Assembly: GCF_001758225.1 (NCBI RefSeq)
Contig: NZ_MAST01000012.1
Span: forward strand, 248,001 to 312,000
Source of the DNA: Humibacillus sp. DSM 29435
GTDB lineage: Bacteria > Actinomycetota > Actinomycetes > Actinomycetales > Dermatophilaceae
Direction: 5' to 3'
DNA: 64,000 nucleotides
The translations under genes were made by a program, and so were the position numbers. Below, in pieces: positions 17,308-29,100 of the stretch; the stretch's first letter is position 1; each line of letters begins with the position of its first letter. The notes below the pieces were generated by a model. That model saw nothing but the letters and a program-made list of their open reading frames with translations, had not been told where the DNA came from and ran no database searches.

Positions 17308-17373
17308 CCCAGCCTCATCCGGCCCGTGTTGGGACCGTGGTGGGACACGCCTGGCCGCTCCTCCGGTGCACCG

Positions 17374-18168
17374 TCAACCAGTCCGATCGAGACCCGTCGC
17401 CGGGCGGGCCAGCACTGCAGGTCGCGGACGCGCCCTCGCTCGTCGGTAGCCGGCCTCGGCCCGGGCGAGCACCGCGGCCGCATGGTGTTCGATACCGAAC
17501 GGGGTGACGGCGACGACCTCGACTCCCTCGTCGCGCAGGTCGTTGTGGGCCTCGATGGTGGCGTCCCACTCGAGCACTCCTCCCTGGAACTGCCGTGAGT
17601 GCACCATCACCGCCATCGCCACGTCGTCCAACCAGAGGTCGGGCGTCGTGAGCCGTCTGCCCAGGTGGTCCTCGATCGTCGGGTTCGCCATCAGGGTCGT
17701 GAAGGTGGCGGACCGTCGCAAAAACTTGGCCAGATCGGCCTCGGGCACCGACCAGGCTGTGGCCGCTGCCTCCCTGGCCGCGGCCTTGAGCCGAATCGTG
17801 CCGTTGCGGCGACGCACCCCGATCCAGTGCTCGACGTCGGCCAGGCGCACCACTCGCTCCTGTATGGCGGCGACGAGCAGACCACGAGCAGAGCGGTCGT
17901 CGACGGCAGCCGGGAGCATGGCGGGCGTTCGCCGACGCTCCAGCCAACCACGACTGCGGGCCTGCGTAGAGCAACGCCGCCAGCAGCCGCTGGTCGGGTG
18001 TCGGGAGGCCGGTGTTGAGCATGGACACCCCGGCAGGAGCGACCTCCAGCGGTCGGCCGAGTGCCAACGGGTCAGCCCCGCCGGCACTCCTGCGGCATTC
18101 AGCTGTCGACGGGTCACGAGGCCGAGCTGGGCTTCGGCGAGCTGCCGGATCTCATCGGGAAGCTGCAT
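17374..18168 (-). CDS. AbiEi-antitoxin-like protein with an internal out-of-frame segment
   Basis: The start (about residues 1-46) looks like the winged-helix of AbiEi-type antitoxin or transcription-factor proteins of actinobacteria (VTRRQLNAAGV). The C-terminal half (about 86-230) has the usual DDVAMAVMVHSRQFQGG and EVVAVTPFGI endonuclease-like segment. Residues about 48-85 are Cys/Arg/Ser-rich and unlike the family. The expected sequence (APAGVSMLN to LYAGPQSWLAG) is in the next frame over 17912-18029. One base appears missing in the C-run at 18028-18031 and one extra near 17911-17914. The frame is restored, so a protein of 264 residues could still be made. Sequencing error and real compensating indels are both possible. 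Confidence 0.6.
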   Translation of the reverse strand: MQLPDEIRQLAEAQLGLVTRRQLNAAGVPAGLTRWHSADRWRSLLPGCPCSTPASRHPTSGCWRRCSTQARSRGWLERRRTPAMLPAAVDDRSARGLLVAAIQERVVRLADVEHWIGVRRRNGTIRLKAAAREAAATAWSVPEADLAKFLRRSATFTTLMANPTIEDHLGRRLTTPDLWLDDVAMAVMVHSRQFQGGVLEWDATIEAHNDLRDEGVEVVAVTPFGIEHHAAAVLARAEAGYRRARARPRPAVLARPATGLDRTG

Positions 18169-18280
18169 GGCCTGAGCATCAGGCCATGACCGCCATGGCG
18201 GATCGGCCCATCGGCGTCCTGTGGAGGGACTCGTGAGCTTCGCACGGGGTGTGGACAGCCGGATGACCCATCAAGCGGCG

Positions 18281-18330
18281 GATCAGTCTGCGGATGGTGC
18301 AGTCAGAACAGCACCATCCGCAGACTGATC
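18281..18330 (-). terminator. Perfect 20-bp inverted repeat downstream of ffh
   Basis: GATCAGTCTGCGGATGGTGC (18281-18300) is perfectly complementary to 18311-18330, with a 10-base loop. The 12-mer CCGCAGACTGAT occurs twice in tandem (18318-18329 and 18330-18341). It lies 19 to 79 bases after the ffh stop and has no T-tract, as is usual for actinobacterial terminators. Confidence 0.7.
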
Positions 18331-18359
18331 CGCAGACTGATGGCGGCAGGCGCCCGCGG

Positions 18360-20006
18360 TCAGCGGCCGCCGAGAAATTTCTCGAAGCCCTTGGGCAGGT
18401 TGGCCGGGTCGAAGTCGGCCATCGGGTCGGCGCCTGGGGCGCCTGGGGCGTCTGCACCGCCAGCACCGCCGCCGACGCCGCCGAACGCCCCACCAGCCGC
18501 CGACGAGGGCCCGGCCGCGGCCTTGGCGGCGGCAGCGCGCTCGTCTGCGGCCCGCTTCGCGGGGTTGCCACTCTTGCTCTTCTTGCGCTGCGGCTGCTGC
18601 GAGCGGCCCCGCTTGCCCGAACCGGGCAGACCCGGCATGCCGGGCAGTCCGCCACCGCCACCACGAGCCATCGACTTCATCATCTTCTGGGCCTCGCCGA
18701 AGCGCACCAGCAGCTGGTTCACCTCGGTCACGGTCACACCAGAACCCTTGGCGATGCGGGCGCGGCGCGAGCCGTTGATCTGCTTCGGGTGGGTGCGCTC
18801 GAACTTGGTCATCGACTGCACCATCGCCTCGACGCGGTCAAACTCCCGGTCGTCGAAGGCGTCGAGCTGCTCGCGCATCCCCTGCATGCCCGGCATCATC
18901 TTGAGCATCGCCTTGAGCGAGCCCATCTTCTTGATGGCGTTCATCTGCTGGAGGAAGTCCTCGAAGGTGAAGTCCTCCTCGGCGAGGAACTTGCGGGCCA
19001 TCTCGTCGGCCTCGTGCTTGTCGAAGGCCTTCTCGGCCTGCTCGATGAGCGTGAGCACGTCGCCCATGTCGAGGATGCGGCTGGCCATCCGGTCGGGGTG
19101 GAACACCTCGATGTCGGTGACCTTCTCACCGGTCGAGGCGAACATGATCGGCTCGCCGGTCAGCTCGGCCACCGACAGCGCCGCGCCACCGCGAGCATCG
19201 CCGTCGAGCTTCGACAGCACGACACCGGTGAAGGCAACGCCCTCGTGGAAGGCCTGTGCCGTCTCGACCGCGGCCTGACCGATCATCGCGTCGAGCACGA
19301 AGAGCACCTCGTGCGGGTTGATCGCCGCGCGGATGTCGGCCGCCTGCTGCATGAGGTTCGTGTCGACGGCGAGGCGCCCGGCGGTGTCGACGATGACGAC
19401 GTCGTGCTGGCGCGCCTTGGCGTGCTCGATGCCGAGGCGCGATACGGCAACCGGGTCGCCGAAGCTCTGGGTGCCCTCGCCCGTGCCGAGCACCGCGTCG
19501 TGGCCGCCCATGTTGCCGCGTTCCGGGGCGAAGACGGGAATGCCGGCCCGCTCACCCACGACCTCGAGCTGGGTGACCGCGTTCGGGCGCTGCAGGTCGG
19601 CCGCCACGAGGATCGGGGTGTGGCCCTTGTCCTTCAGCCACCGCCCGAGCTTGCCGGCGAAGGTCGTCTTGCCCGACCCCTGCAGGCCCGCCAGCATGAT
19701 GACGGTGGGCGGTACCTTGGCCAGCTCGAGCTGCCGGGTCTGCCCGCCGAGGATAGCGACCAGCTCTTCCTGCACGATCTTGACGACCTGCTGCGCGGGG
19801 TTGAGCGCCTGGCTCACCTCGGCCCCGAGGGCACGCTCGCGCACCTTGCCGGTGAACCGCTTGACGACGGGCAGGGCCACGTCGGCGTCGAGCAGCGCCA
19901 TGCGGATGTCACGGATCGTCGCGTTGACGTCGGACTCCGTCAGGCGGCCCTTGCCGCGCAGGTTCTTGAAGGTGGCGGTCAGCCGGTCAGACAGGGATGC
20001 GAACAC
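18360..20006 (-). CDS. ffh: Signal recognition particle protein Ffh
   Basis: Ffh binds signal peptides and the 4.5S RNA and docks with FtsY at the membrane. From the GTG at 20006 it has 548 residues. The NG domain has its P-loop at 107-114 (GLQGSGKT), DLQRPNAVTQ, the VIVDTAGRLAV switch and the SKLDGDARGG guanine-binding segment. The Met-rich M domain covers about 315-450. A low-complexity Gly/Ala/Lys tail follows, longer than in E. coli. The start at 20006 fits relatives (VFASLSDRLTATF), and a TAAAGT box lies seven bases upstream. Confidence 0.95.
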   Translation of the reverse strand: MFASLSDRLTATFKNLRGKGRLTESDVNATIRDIRMALLDADVALPVVKRFTGKVRERALGAEVSQALNPAQQVVKIVQEELVAILGGQTRQLELAKVPPTVIMLAGLQGSGKTTFAGKLGRWLKDKGHTPILVAADLQRPNAVTQLEVVGERAGIPVFAPERGNMGGHDAVLGTGEGTQSFGDPVAVSRLGIEHAKARQHDVVIVDTAGRLAVDTNLMQQAADIRAAINPHEVLFVLDAMIGQAAVETAQAFHEGVAFTGVVLSKLDGDARGGAALSVAELTGEPIMFASTGEKVTDIEVFHPDRMASRILDMGDVLTLIEQAEKAFDKHEADEMARKFLAEEDFTFEDFLQQMNAIKKMGSLKAMLKMMPGMQGMREQLDAFDDREFDRVEAMVQSMTKFERTHPKQINGSRRARIAKGSGVTVTEVNQLLVRFGEAQKMMKSMARGGGGGLPGMPGLPGSGKRGRSQQPQRKKSKSGNPAKRAADERAAAAKAAAGPSSAAGGAFGGVGGGAGGADAPGAPGADPMADFDPANLPKGFEKFLGGR

Positions 20007-20013
20007 CCGCGCA

Positions 20014-20019
20014 ACTTTA
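20014..20019 (-). promoter_or_regulatory. -10 box of a probable leaderless promoter (ffh)
   Basis: TAAAGT on the minus strand ends seven bases before the GTG at 20006. There is no Shine-Dalgarno sequence. Confidence 0.5.
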
Positions 20020-20133
20020 TCCGGTGCGGGCCCGCACGCCGATTCGGCGACCACCGTCGGGCGAGCCGAACCTCGGGTGGATGCCGTTCAGCCGCCTCCC
20101 GAGGCCACGCCTCACCCCGGTGGCGGCCGGGCG

Positions 20134-22503
20134 TCAGGCGTCGCAGGTGTCGATGATCATGGCGACGGCCTGGGCCGCCCGGGCCGGAGCGAGGCGACCC
20201 CCTCCGAACTCCGTCACGTAGAAGGTGTCGAGGGTCTGACCGGCGTAGGTGGCGATGTGCGCCGATCGCACCGACAGCGCCGCACGCGCCAGGGTGATGC
20301 CGATGTCCTGCAGCAGGCCGGGCCGGTCGGAGGCTCGCACCTCGATGACGGTGGCGGTGTCGGAGGCGCTGGTGACCACCAGGGCGCGGGCGCCGCTGGG
20401 CGAGCCGACCGAGCGGCTGGTCGAGGTCGTGGCACCCGTGCCTCTGCGGCGCGAGGCCCTGCCGAGCGGAGCCCGGTCACCGGAGGCGACGCGAACGAGG
20501 TCACGGGCGATGAGCGGCGACAGCGGCGTCTCGCCACCGGGCGACTCCACCCACCACTCGTCGACGGCCAGCCCGTCAGTAGTGCGCAGGGTGGCCGAGC
20601 GCACCACGAACCCCTGGGCGGCAAGCAGACCCGCGGTGTCGGCGAAGAGGCCGGCGCGGTCACGGTCGATGATGTCGACACGGTGTGCACCCCCCAGCGA
20701 GGTGACGGTGACCCATGGCTCGCCGACGGCCACCCGCCCGACCGCCTCCTCGGAGAGCCGCAGCGTGTCCAGGGGCTCGACCGCGCGGGGAGCCTCGCCA
20801 CGGTCGCCGGCCTCCAGAGCCGCCCGGCCCGCGGCGTACAGGCGCGCCACGAGACCGGCCCGCCAGTCGGTCCATGCCTTCGGACCGGCAGCGGACGCAT
20901 CCGCCTCGGTGAGGGCCCGCAGCAGCTCGAGGGTGGTGAGAGACCCACCGACGGCGTCGGTGAGGATCGCGATGGTGGCGGGCTCCTCGGGGTCGCGCCG
21001 GGTGGCCAGGTCGACCAGGGTGAGGTGCTCGCGCACGAGGCGCACGACGACCGACCGGTCGGCATCCGTCACACCGATGCGTTGCAGCACGGTATCGGCG
21101 ATCTGGGCGCCGGTCACCGAGTGGTCGGTCGTGCCGGGCACCTTGCCGATGTCGTGCAGCAGTGCGGCCAGCATGAGCAGGTCGGGTCGGGCCACGTCGC
21201 GCACCATCCCGCTCGCCGCGACGACCGCCTCGATCAGGTGACGGTCGACCGTGTGCCGGTGCACCGCGTTGCGCTGGGGGCGGCTGCGCACCGCGACCCA
21301 CTCGGGGATCCACCTTTCGATGACGCCGGCCAGGTCGAGGCCCTCCCACACGTTGACCAGGCCAGGGCCCGACGCGAGCAGGTCGGCGAAGAGGTTGCGG
21401 GCCACCTCTGGCCACGGGTCGGGCAGCGCTGGTGAGTGTTCGGCGAGGTTGCGCAGCGTGGTTGGCGAGAGCGGGATGCCGCCGCGCGCGGCCACGAGGG
21501 CGGCCCGCAGGGGGATGACCGGGTCGCTCGAGAGGTCGGCAGATGGGCCCAGCACCGCCTCACCGTCGTGGCGGTACAGGCCGTAGCCGAGGGGGGAGAG
21601 CTGCGGCCGGCGAGGCCCGACGCGCAGGGTACGGGCCCGTTGCGACTGCAGCGCCCTTCGCAGCGTGCCGTCGACGGCGTAGGCGATGGTGCGGGCCGAG
21701 GTCGACACGTCGGTCAGCAGGTCGTCGGAGTCGGTGTAGCCGAGCAGCGCTGCACAGGCGTCGTGGTCGTCACGGGTGAGGCGGTCGCGCCCCCGTCCGG
21801 TGACGACGTGGATCGCATCGCGCACATCGAGGATGCGCTCGTGAGCCAGGTCGACCTCACCATGGGGCCGGTCGGTGAGCCACGCGGAGGTCAGGGCCCG
21901 GAGCACCGACATGTCGCGCAGACCGCCGTGGGCCTCCTTGAGGTCGGGCTCGATGAGATGGGCCAGGTCGCCCTGCCTGGCGTGGCGAGCGATCACCGAC
22001 TCCTGCATCTCCGGCAGCCGGGTGCGGGCGTTGGCGCGCCAGTCGTGCGCGACGGTCGAACGGGCCGCGTTGACGACGTCGGCGTCACCGGCCACGTGAG
22101 TCAGGTCGAGCAGACCCACCGCAGCCGAGAGGTCGTCGGTGGCGACGGCCCGGCACTCGGCCACCGTGCGCACGCTGTGGTCGAGCCGCACACCGGCATC
22201 CCAGATGGGGTACCAGAGCTTGTCGGCGAAAGCGGCGACCTCCTTGCCCGCAAGGCCGCGAGGGTGGTGCACGAGCACGAGGTCGTAGTCGCTGAGCGGC
22301 CCGCCGTCGCCGCGGGCGAGCGAGCCGACGGCGGCCAGGGCGACCCCTTCGTGACGCCGGCCCGCGCAGGCCTCCCGCCAGAGCTGCTGGAGCCAGCCGA
22401 AACCGAACTCCGCCAGCGCCCGGCGGCGGATGGGACCCGCGCCGGGCGCTGCGAAGCTTCGAGTTGCGGCCAGGTCGAGCCGTCGTGCGGTCACGTCGGT
22501 CAT
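20134..22503 (-). CDS. glnD: [Protein-PII] uridylyltransferase GlnD
   Basis: GlnD modifies GlnK in response to glutamine (an adenylyltransferase in many actinobacteria). The 789-residue protein has a nucleotidyltransferase domain with GS at 60-61 and D72/D74 (SLARGDGGPLSDYDL). The HD domain (LLHDIGKVPGTTDHS) would remove the modification. Two ACT domains at the C-terminus (about 615-690 and 715-789) would sense glutamine. The chosen ATG at 22503 is one base after the glnK stop. A frame extension to 22530 lies inside glnK. It is the third gene of amtB-glnK-glnD. Confidence 0.94.
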   Translation of the reverse strand: MTDVTARRLDLAATRSFAAPGAGPIRRRALAEFGFGWLQQLWREACAGRRHEGVALAAVGSLARGDGGPLSDYDLVLVHHPRGLAGKEVAAFADKLWYPIWDAGVRLDHSVRTVAECRAVATDDLSAAVGLLDLTHVAGDADVVNAARSTVAHDWRANARTRLPEMQESVIARHARQGDLAHLIEPDLKEAHGGLRDMSVLRALTSAWLTDRPHGEVDLAHERILDVRDAIHVVTGRGRDRLTRDDHDACAALLGYTDSDDLLTDVSTSARTIAYAVDGTLRRALQSQRARTLRVGPRRPQLSPLGYGLYRHDGEAVLGPSADLSSDPVIPLRAALVAARGGIPLSPTTLRNLAEHSPALPDPWPEVARNLFADLLASGPGLVNVWEGLDLAGVIERWIPEWVAVRSRPQRNAVHRHTVDRHLIEAVVAASGMVRDVARPDLLMLAALLHDIGKVPGTTDHSVTGAQIADTVLQRIGVTDADRSVVVRLVREHLTLVDLATRRDPEEPATIAILTDAVGGSLTTLELLRALTEADASAAGPKAWTDWRAGLVARLYAAGRAALEAGDRGEAPRAVEPLDTLRLSEEAVGRVAVGEPWVTVTSLGGAHRVDIIDRDRAGLFADTAGLLAAQGFVVRSATLRTTDGLAVDEWWVESPGGETPLSPLIARDLVRVASGDRAPLGRASRRRGTGATTSTSRSVGSPSGARALVVTSASDTATVIEVRASDRPGLLQDIGITLARAALSVRSAHIATYAGQTLDTFYVTEFGGGRLAPARAAQAVAMIIDTCDA

Positions 22504-22504
22504 G

Positions 22505-24324
<1,820 letters not shown>

Positions 24325-24370
24325 GGGTGATGACGATGTCGGTGCGTGGTTTCGGTTCGTCGCGGCGACT

Positions 24371-24418
24371 GTTACGGCCGTGTAAGCAATCGGGGCGACG
24401 TGTTAGCAGCGTGTTTCG
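24371..24418 (-). promoter_or_regulatory. Two GlnR-like AC-N9-AC boxes upstream of amtB
   Basis: Read on the minus strand, GAAACACGCTGCTAACAC (24401-24418) and CTTACACGGCCGTAAC (within 24371-24387) each carry AC, nine bases, AC. This is the half-site spacing of actinobacterial GlnR. They lie about 46-94 bases before the amtB start. Confidence 0.5.
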
Positions 24419-24473
24419 GGCCCGCTAGGCCTTCACGCGCGTACGAAAGTGACCACTCGACTGGAGAGGCCGG

Positions 24474-24582
24474 CTCGATCCTCGGGCCCGGCGTCAGTCG
24501 ATCCCCCCGCGACTGACACGACGAGCCCTGCGGTCCTCACTCGCTGGCGCTCACTCGATCCTCAGGCCCGGCGTCAGTCGAT
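24474..24582. repeat. 29-bp direct repeat, one copy covering the ftsY stop
   Basis: CTCGATCCTCRGGCCCGGCG and the nine following bases occur at 24474-24502 and at 24554-24582, with one mismatch, 80 bases apart. The second copy contains the last codons and stop of ftsY. The first looks like a duplicate of the gene end placed downstream. Confidence 0.85.
24493..24517 (-). terminator. Hairpin downstream of ftsY
   Basis: GTCAGTCG (24493-24500) pairs perfectly with CGACTGAC (24510-24517) around a nine-base loop, about 57 bases after the ftsY stop. No T-tract follows. Confidence 0.45.
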
Positions 24583-25794
24583 GATGGCGCTGACGAAGGC
24601 CTCCGCGTCGAACGGGGCCAGGTCATCGGGGCCCTCGCCGAGCCCGACGAGCTTGACCGGCACGCCCAGCTGGCGCTGCACGGCCACGACGATGCCACCC
24701 TTGGCGGTTCCGTCGAGCTTGGACAGCACGATGCCGGTGACGTTCACGGCCTCGGAAAAGACCTTCGCCTGCTGCAACCCGTTCTGGCCGGTGGTGGCGT
24801 CGAGCACGAGCAGCACCTCGTCGATCTCACTCTGCTTCTCGATGACGCGCTTGATCTTGCCGAGCTCGTCCATCAGCCCGACCTTGTTGTGCAGGCGGCC
24901 GGCCGTGTCGATGATGACGACGTCGACCTCCCCTTCGATACCGGCCTTGACCGCGTCGAAGGCGACCGCGGCAGGGTCGGCGCCCTCCTTGTCGGAGCGC
25001 ACGGTCGGCACACCGACGCGGTCACCCCAGGTGCTGAGCTGGTCGGCCGCGGCGGCCCGGAAGGTATCAGCCGCACCCAGCAGCACGTCGCGGTCTTCCG
25101 CCACGAGCACCCGCGCGAGCTTGCCGACCGTGGTGGTCTTGCCGGTGCCGTTGACGCCGACGACGAGGATGACGGCCGGCCGGTCTCCGACCCGTGACGA
25201 CGCGATGCGGCGGTCGAGATCGGGCTGCACGAGGGCGAGCAGATCCTCCCTCAGCCAGCCGCGCACCGTCGCCTCGTCGGTGGTGCCGTCGACGGTGACG
25301 CGCCGACGCAGCGAGTCGACGAGCTCGGTCGTCGCCTCCACCCCGAGGTCGGAGGCGATGAGGGTGTCCTCGACCTCCTCCCACGCCTCCTCGTCGAGTC
25401 CGCCTCGCGACAGCAGCGCGAGCAGGCCCTTGCCGAGGGCCGAGTTCGACCGGGCCAGCCGGGCCCGCAGTCGCTGCAGGCGTCCTCGGGCCGACTCGGG
25501 TCGCTCGAACGTGGGAACCGGCTCGGGCTGCGCCACGGGCGCCTCAGGCGCCGGTTCTGCCTCGGGCGCCGCCGAGACCGACGCCGACTGCGGGGGTGCT
25601 ACGGCTCGGGCATCGTCAGCAGCTCCCCGCGGTGGTTGGCCCGTCGGGGGGGCGACCGGTGCCGGTGGCGCGTCACGCTCCAGGGTCTTGGAGTCTCGCC
25701 CTCGAAGGAGGGAGACCCCGTAGCTGACGGCGCCCACCACGATGGCCGCGGCGATGATGACATAGATCCAGACGGTGTCCACGCAGTCATCCAA
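24574..25794 (-). CDS. ftsY: Signal recognition particle receptor FtsY
   Basis: FtsY is the membrane receptor for the Ffh-ribosome complex. This 406-residue protein has an N-terminal transmembrane helix (about 8-30, VWIYVIIAAAIVVGAVSYGV), as is common in actinobacteria, then a Pro/Ala/Glu linker (about 40-100). The NG domain includes VNGTGKTTTVGKL (P-loop), DTFRAAAADQL, IIDTAGRLHNK, SKLDGTAKGG and GLGEGPDDLAPF. The ATG at 25794 or the GTG four codons later (25782) could start it. It lies between smc and amtB. Confidence 0.95.
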   Translation of the reverse strand: MDDCVDTVWIYVIIAAAIVVGAVSYGVSLLRGRDSKTLERDAPPAPVAPPTGQPPRGAADDARAVAPPQSASVSAAPEAEPAPEAPVAQPEPVPTFERPESARGRLQRLRARLARSNSALGKGLLALLSRGGLDEEAWEEVEDTLIASDLGVEATTELVDSLRRRVTVDGTTDEATVRGWLREDLLALVQPDLDRRIASSRVGDRPAVILVVGVNGTGKTTTVGKLARVLVAEDRDVLLGAADTFRAAAADQLSTWGDRVGVPTVRSDKEGADPAAVAFDAVKAGIEGEVDVVIIDTAGRLHNKVGLMDELGKIKRVIEKQSEIDEVLLVLDATTGQNGLQQAKVFSEAVNVTGIVLSKLDGTAKGGIVVAVQRQLGVPVKLVGLGEGPDDLAPFDAEAFVSAIID

Positions 25795-25848
25795 CCACGG
25801 CCCGGAGGCACTCCCCGCGGCTGCGCCGGGGAGCGAAACGCCCCCGTG

Positions 25849-26034
25849 TCAGTGGGTCCGCGAAAGCGGCTTGTGCGTCACCGAGGACACCCGACGGCGC
25901 GCCGAGCGTGCCACGGTCTCGCCCTTGCGGGTGAGCAGGTCTCGTCCGTCGCGATGGGCGGGAACGGCGACCACGCCGACGATGGTGACACCGAGCACGA
26001 CGACGACGAGCATCGCGATGATGAGGAGGGCCAT
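25849..26034 (-). CDS. Small single-helix membrane protein, hypothetical
   Basis: Sixty-one residues with one strong N-terminal transmembrane helix (MALLIIAMLVVVVLGVTIVG) and a basic tail (KGETVARSARRRVSS). Nothing identifies a function. The ATG at 26034 is assumed; the frame reaches back to 26070. It lies between smc and ftsY, a place where small membrane proteins are often predicted in relatives. Confidence 0.5.
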   Translation of the reverse strand: MALLIIAMLVVVVLGVTIVGVVAVPAHRDGRDLLTRKGETVARSARRRVSSVTHKPLSRTH

Positions 26035-26167
26035 GGGGTCAGAGTGACGCACGTGACAAATGTGGTGCAAACACGCTCGCGTGACAGAGTCCGATTTGTA
26101 GCCGTTCTGTCACATTCTCGTGATCTATCAGGGTGACCCGGACCCGGAGCCCACCGCCGCCTCCCGT

Positions 26168-29100
26168 TCAGGCGGGTTGGTCGGCCACGTCGCGCAGCCG
26201 CTGAGACACGACCGTTGTCACACCGTCGCCACGCATGCTGACGCCGTAGAGGGCGTCGGCGATCTCCATCGTCTTCTTCTGGTGCGTGATGACGATGAGC
26301 TGCGAGCTGTCGCGCAGCTCCTCGAACAGCGTGATCAACCGCCCGAGGTTGGCGTCGTCGAGTGCCGCCTCAACCTCGTCCATGATGTAGAACGGCGAGG
26401 GCCTGGCCTTGAAGATCGCGACCAGCAACGCCACCGCCACCAGCGACCGCTCACCGCCGGAGAGCAGCGAGAGCCGCTTGATCTTCTTGCCCGGAGGACG
26501 GGCCTCGACCTCGAGGCCGGTCGTCAGCATGTTCGACGGGTCGGTCAGCAGCAACCTTCCCTCGCCCCCGGGGAAGAGTCGCTGGAAGACTCGTTCGAAC
26601 TGGACGGCCGTGTCGGCGAAGGCCTCGGCGAACACCTTCTCGACGCGGTCATCGACCTCCTTGATGATGTCGAGCAGGTCGCGTTTTGAGCTCCGGAGGT
26701 CTTCGAGCTGCTCGGTGAGGAACTTGTGCCGTTCCTCGAGCGCCGAGAACTCCTCGAGGGCCAGCGGGTTGATGCGCCCGAGCGCCCCCAACCGGCGTTC
26801 GGCGGCGCGCAGCCGCTTCTCCTGGACCGTGCGCACGAACGCCACCGGTTCACGCGGCACCGAACCGGGCTCCGCGTCAGGGTCGGGCACGAAGGGCACC
26901 AGCTGGTGCGGGCCGAACTCGTCGACGAGCGCCTCAGGCGAGATGCCCAGCTCGTCGACGGCCCTGGTGTGCAACGCCTCGATGCGCAACCGCTGCTGGG
27001 TACGCGCGACCTCGTCACGATGCACCGAGTCGGTCAGCTCGCGCAGCTCGTTCTGCAAGGTCGCTGCGTCTCGGCGCACGACCGCCAGCTCGGCGTCGCG
27101 GGCCGTGCGGTCGGCCTCCCCCTCGGCGCGCACCCGAGCCGCCTCGTCGGCTGACACCGCGAGCAGCTCGTACGCGTAGCGCGCGGCCACCCCGACCGCC
27201 TCGGCGACCTCGGCCTCGCGCCGCCGACGCTCGAGACGGGCAGCCATCCGGGCCCGCGTCTCCTCTTCGTGGCGCGCGCCACGTTCGAGCGCATCGGCGC
27301 GCTCCCTGAGGGCGCGGGCCCGCTCCTCGCGGGTGCGCAGTGCCAGGCGCAGCTCGGTCTCGGCCGTTCGGGCGGACCGAGCCGCCTCGTCGAGACGGTC
27401 GCGCTGCTCGGTCGAGGGCTCGGCCTCGTCGACGCCCTCGGCGCTGGCCGCCTCGAGCCGTTCGGCGAGGGCGGCGTGCTGGGCCTGGTCGGCTTCAAGC
27501 GCGGCCTCTGCCACAGCCAGCGCCTGCTCGGTGCGTTCCGTCTCGGCCCGGGCGCTGCGCAGCGCCTGACCCAGCGAGCCGAGCTGCTCGGCGATGGCTG
27601 ACATGCGGGCGTCGCTCTCATGCAGACGCTCGAGGGTGGCCTCGACCGTCTCGTTCAGCTCGTCGCGTCGGGACCGGGCGGCCGCGCCGGCGAACCGCGC
27701 CCGCTCGCCCTCGCTCGTGGCGGTCGCCACTCGCGCACGGGCGTCGTCGAGGGCGGCCTGCAGCTCGATGAGGCTGGGCGCCGACGTGCTGCCACCCCAG
27801 GCGGTTCCCGGTGCGTAGACGTCACCGTCGGGGGTCACCGCCGTGACACCGGGGTGCTCGAGCACGAGCCGCCGAGCAGACTCCGGGTCGTCGACGAGGG
27901 CCACTCGGTCGAGCACGCGGTCGACCGCGGGCCTGACGGCATCCGGACACTGCACCGCGTCGCGCACCCAGCGGGCACTCACGCCGAGGTCCGGCCAGCC
28001 AGACGGGTCGGGAGAGTCGGCCGACTCGCTCACCAGCAGCATCACGCGGCCGTCATCGCCGGCCCGCAGGGCGTCCAACGCCATGCCGGCAGCTTCGAGG
28101 GACTGCACGGCGAGGGCCTCCGCGGCCCGCCCGAGTGCCGCCGCGACCGCGGTCTCGAGGCCGGGCTCGACGGTGACCAGCGCAGCCACCGAACCGAGGA
28201 TGCCGTGCCGTTCGTCAGCGGCCGCCAGCAGGGCCGCAGCGCCATCCTTGCGGCTCAGGCTCAGCTCGAGCGCCTCCACCCGGGCCCCCGCGGTGGTGCG
28301 GGCCCGGTCGGCGGCGGCCTCGGCCTCGGTGTGCTGAGCCACCTCGGCTTCGGCCTCCTCGAGCAGGGCCGCGGCCGACTCGTAGGCCGCATCGAGCCCC
28401 TGCTCACCCTCCTCGTCGTGGGCGACTCCTGCCTCCAGACGGCTCCACTCGCGCTCGGCCTCCGTGGCCCGGGCCTGCGAGGCGCCGATGCTGGTGCGCA
28501 GACGGCCGATCTCGGCCTGGCGGGCCTCGATCCGCGACGCGGCCGCACCGACCTGGCCGGCGAGCTTGGCCAGCCCCTCGCGGCGGTCGGCCGCCGCACG
28601 AGAGGCCCGGGCCAGTCGGGTCGTCTCCTCGGCCTGCTCCTGCTCGGCTGCCGCTCTGGCGGCCACAGCGACCTCGAGGTCAGTGGCCGCTCCCGCGATC
28701 TCGGCGAGCAGCGACTGCTCCTGGCCGCGCACCTGAGCCGCCTGGCTGCGCAGCTGCTCGGGGTCGCGGGCGCCGCCGCCGGCTTCTGGCGTGCCCTCCT
28801 CGTCGCGCAGGAGCCGAACCCGTTCATCGGCGAGCGAGCGGGTGGCCGACAGCCGCTCGACGAGCCGGCCCAGGGCGACGTAGTCGTCCTGGGCCCGGCT
28901 GAGCGCCGGCCGGGCCGCCTCGGCCTCAGCCTCGAGGGCGCCGAGGCGGTTCGCGAGCTCGCCCAGAGCCTGTTCGACCTCAGTACGGCGGGTGATGAGC
29001 GCAGACTCGTCGGCGACCTCCTGCTCGAGGGTCGAGGTGAGCTGCACCAGGTCGTCGGCCAGCAACCGGAGCCGGGCGTCTCTGGCGTCCGCCTGAACCA

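Noticed and set aside
18294-20156. 620-residue plus-strand frame opposite ffh
   Set aside because: Antisense shadow of a clear Ffh gene.
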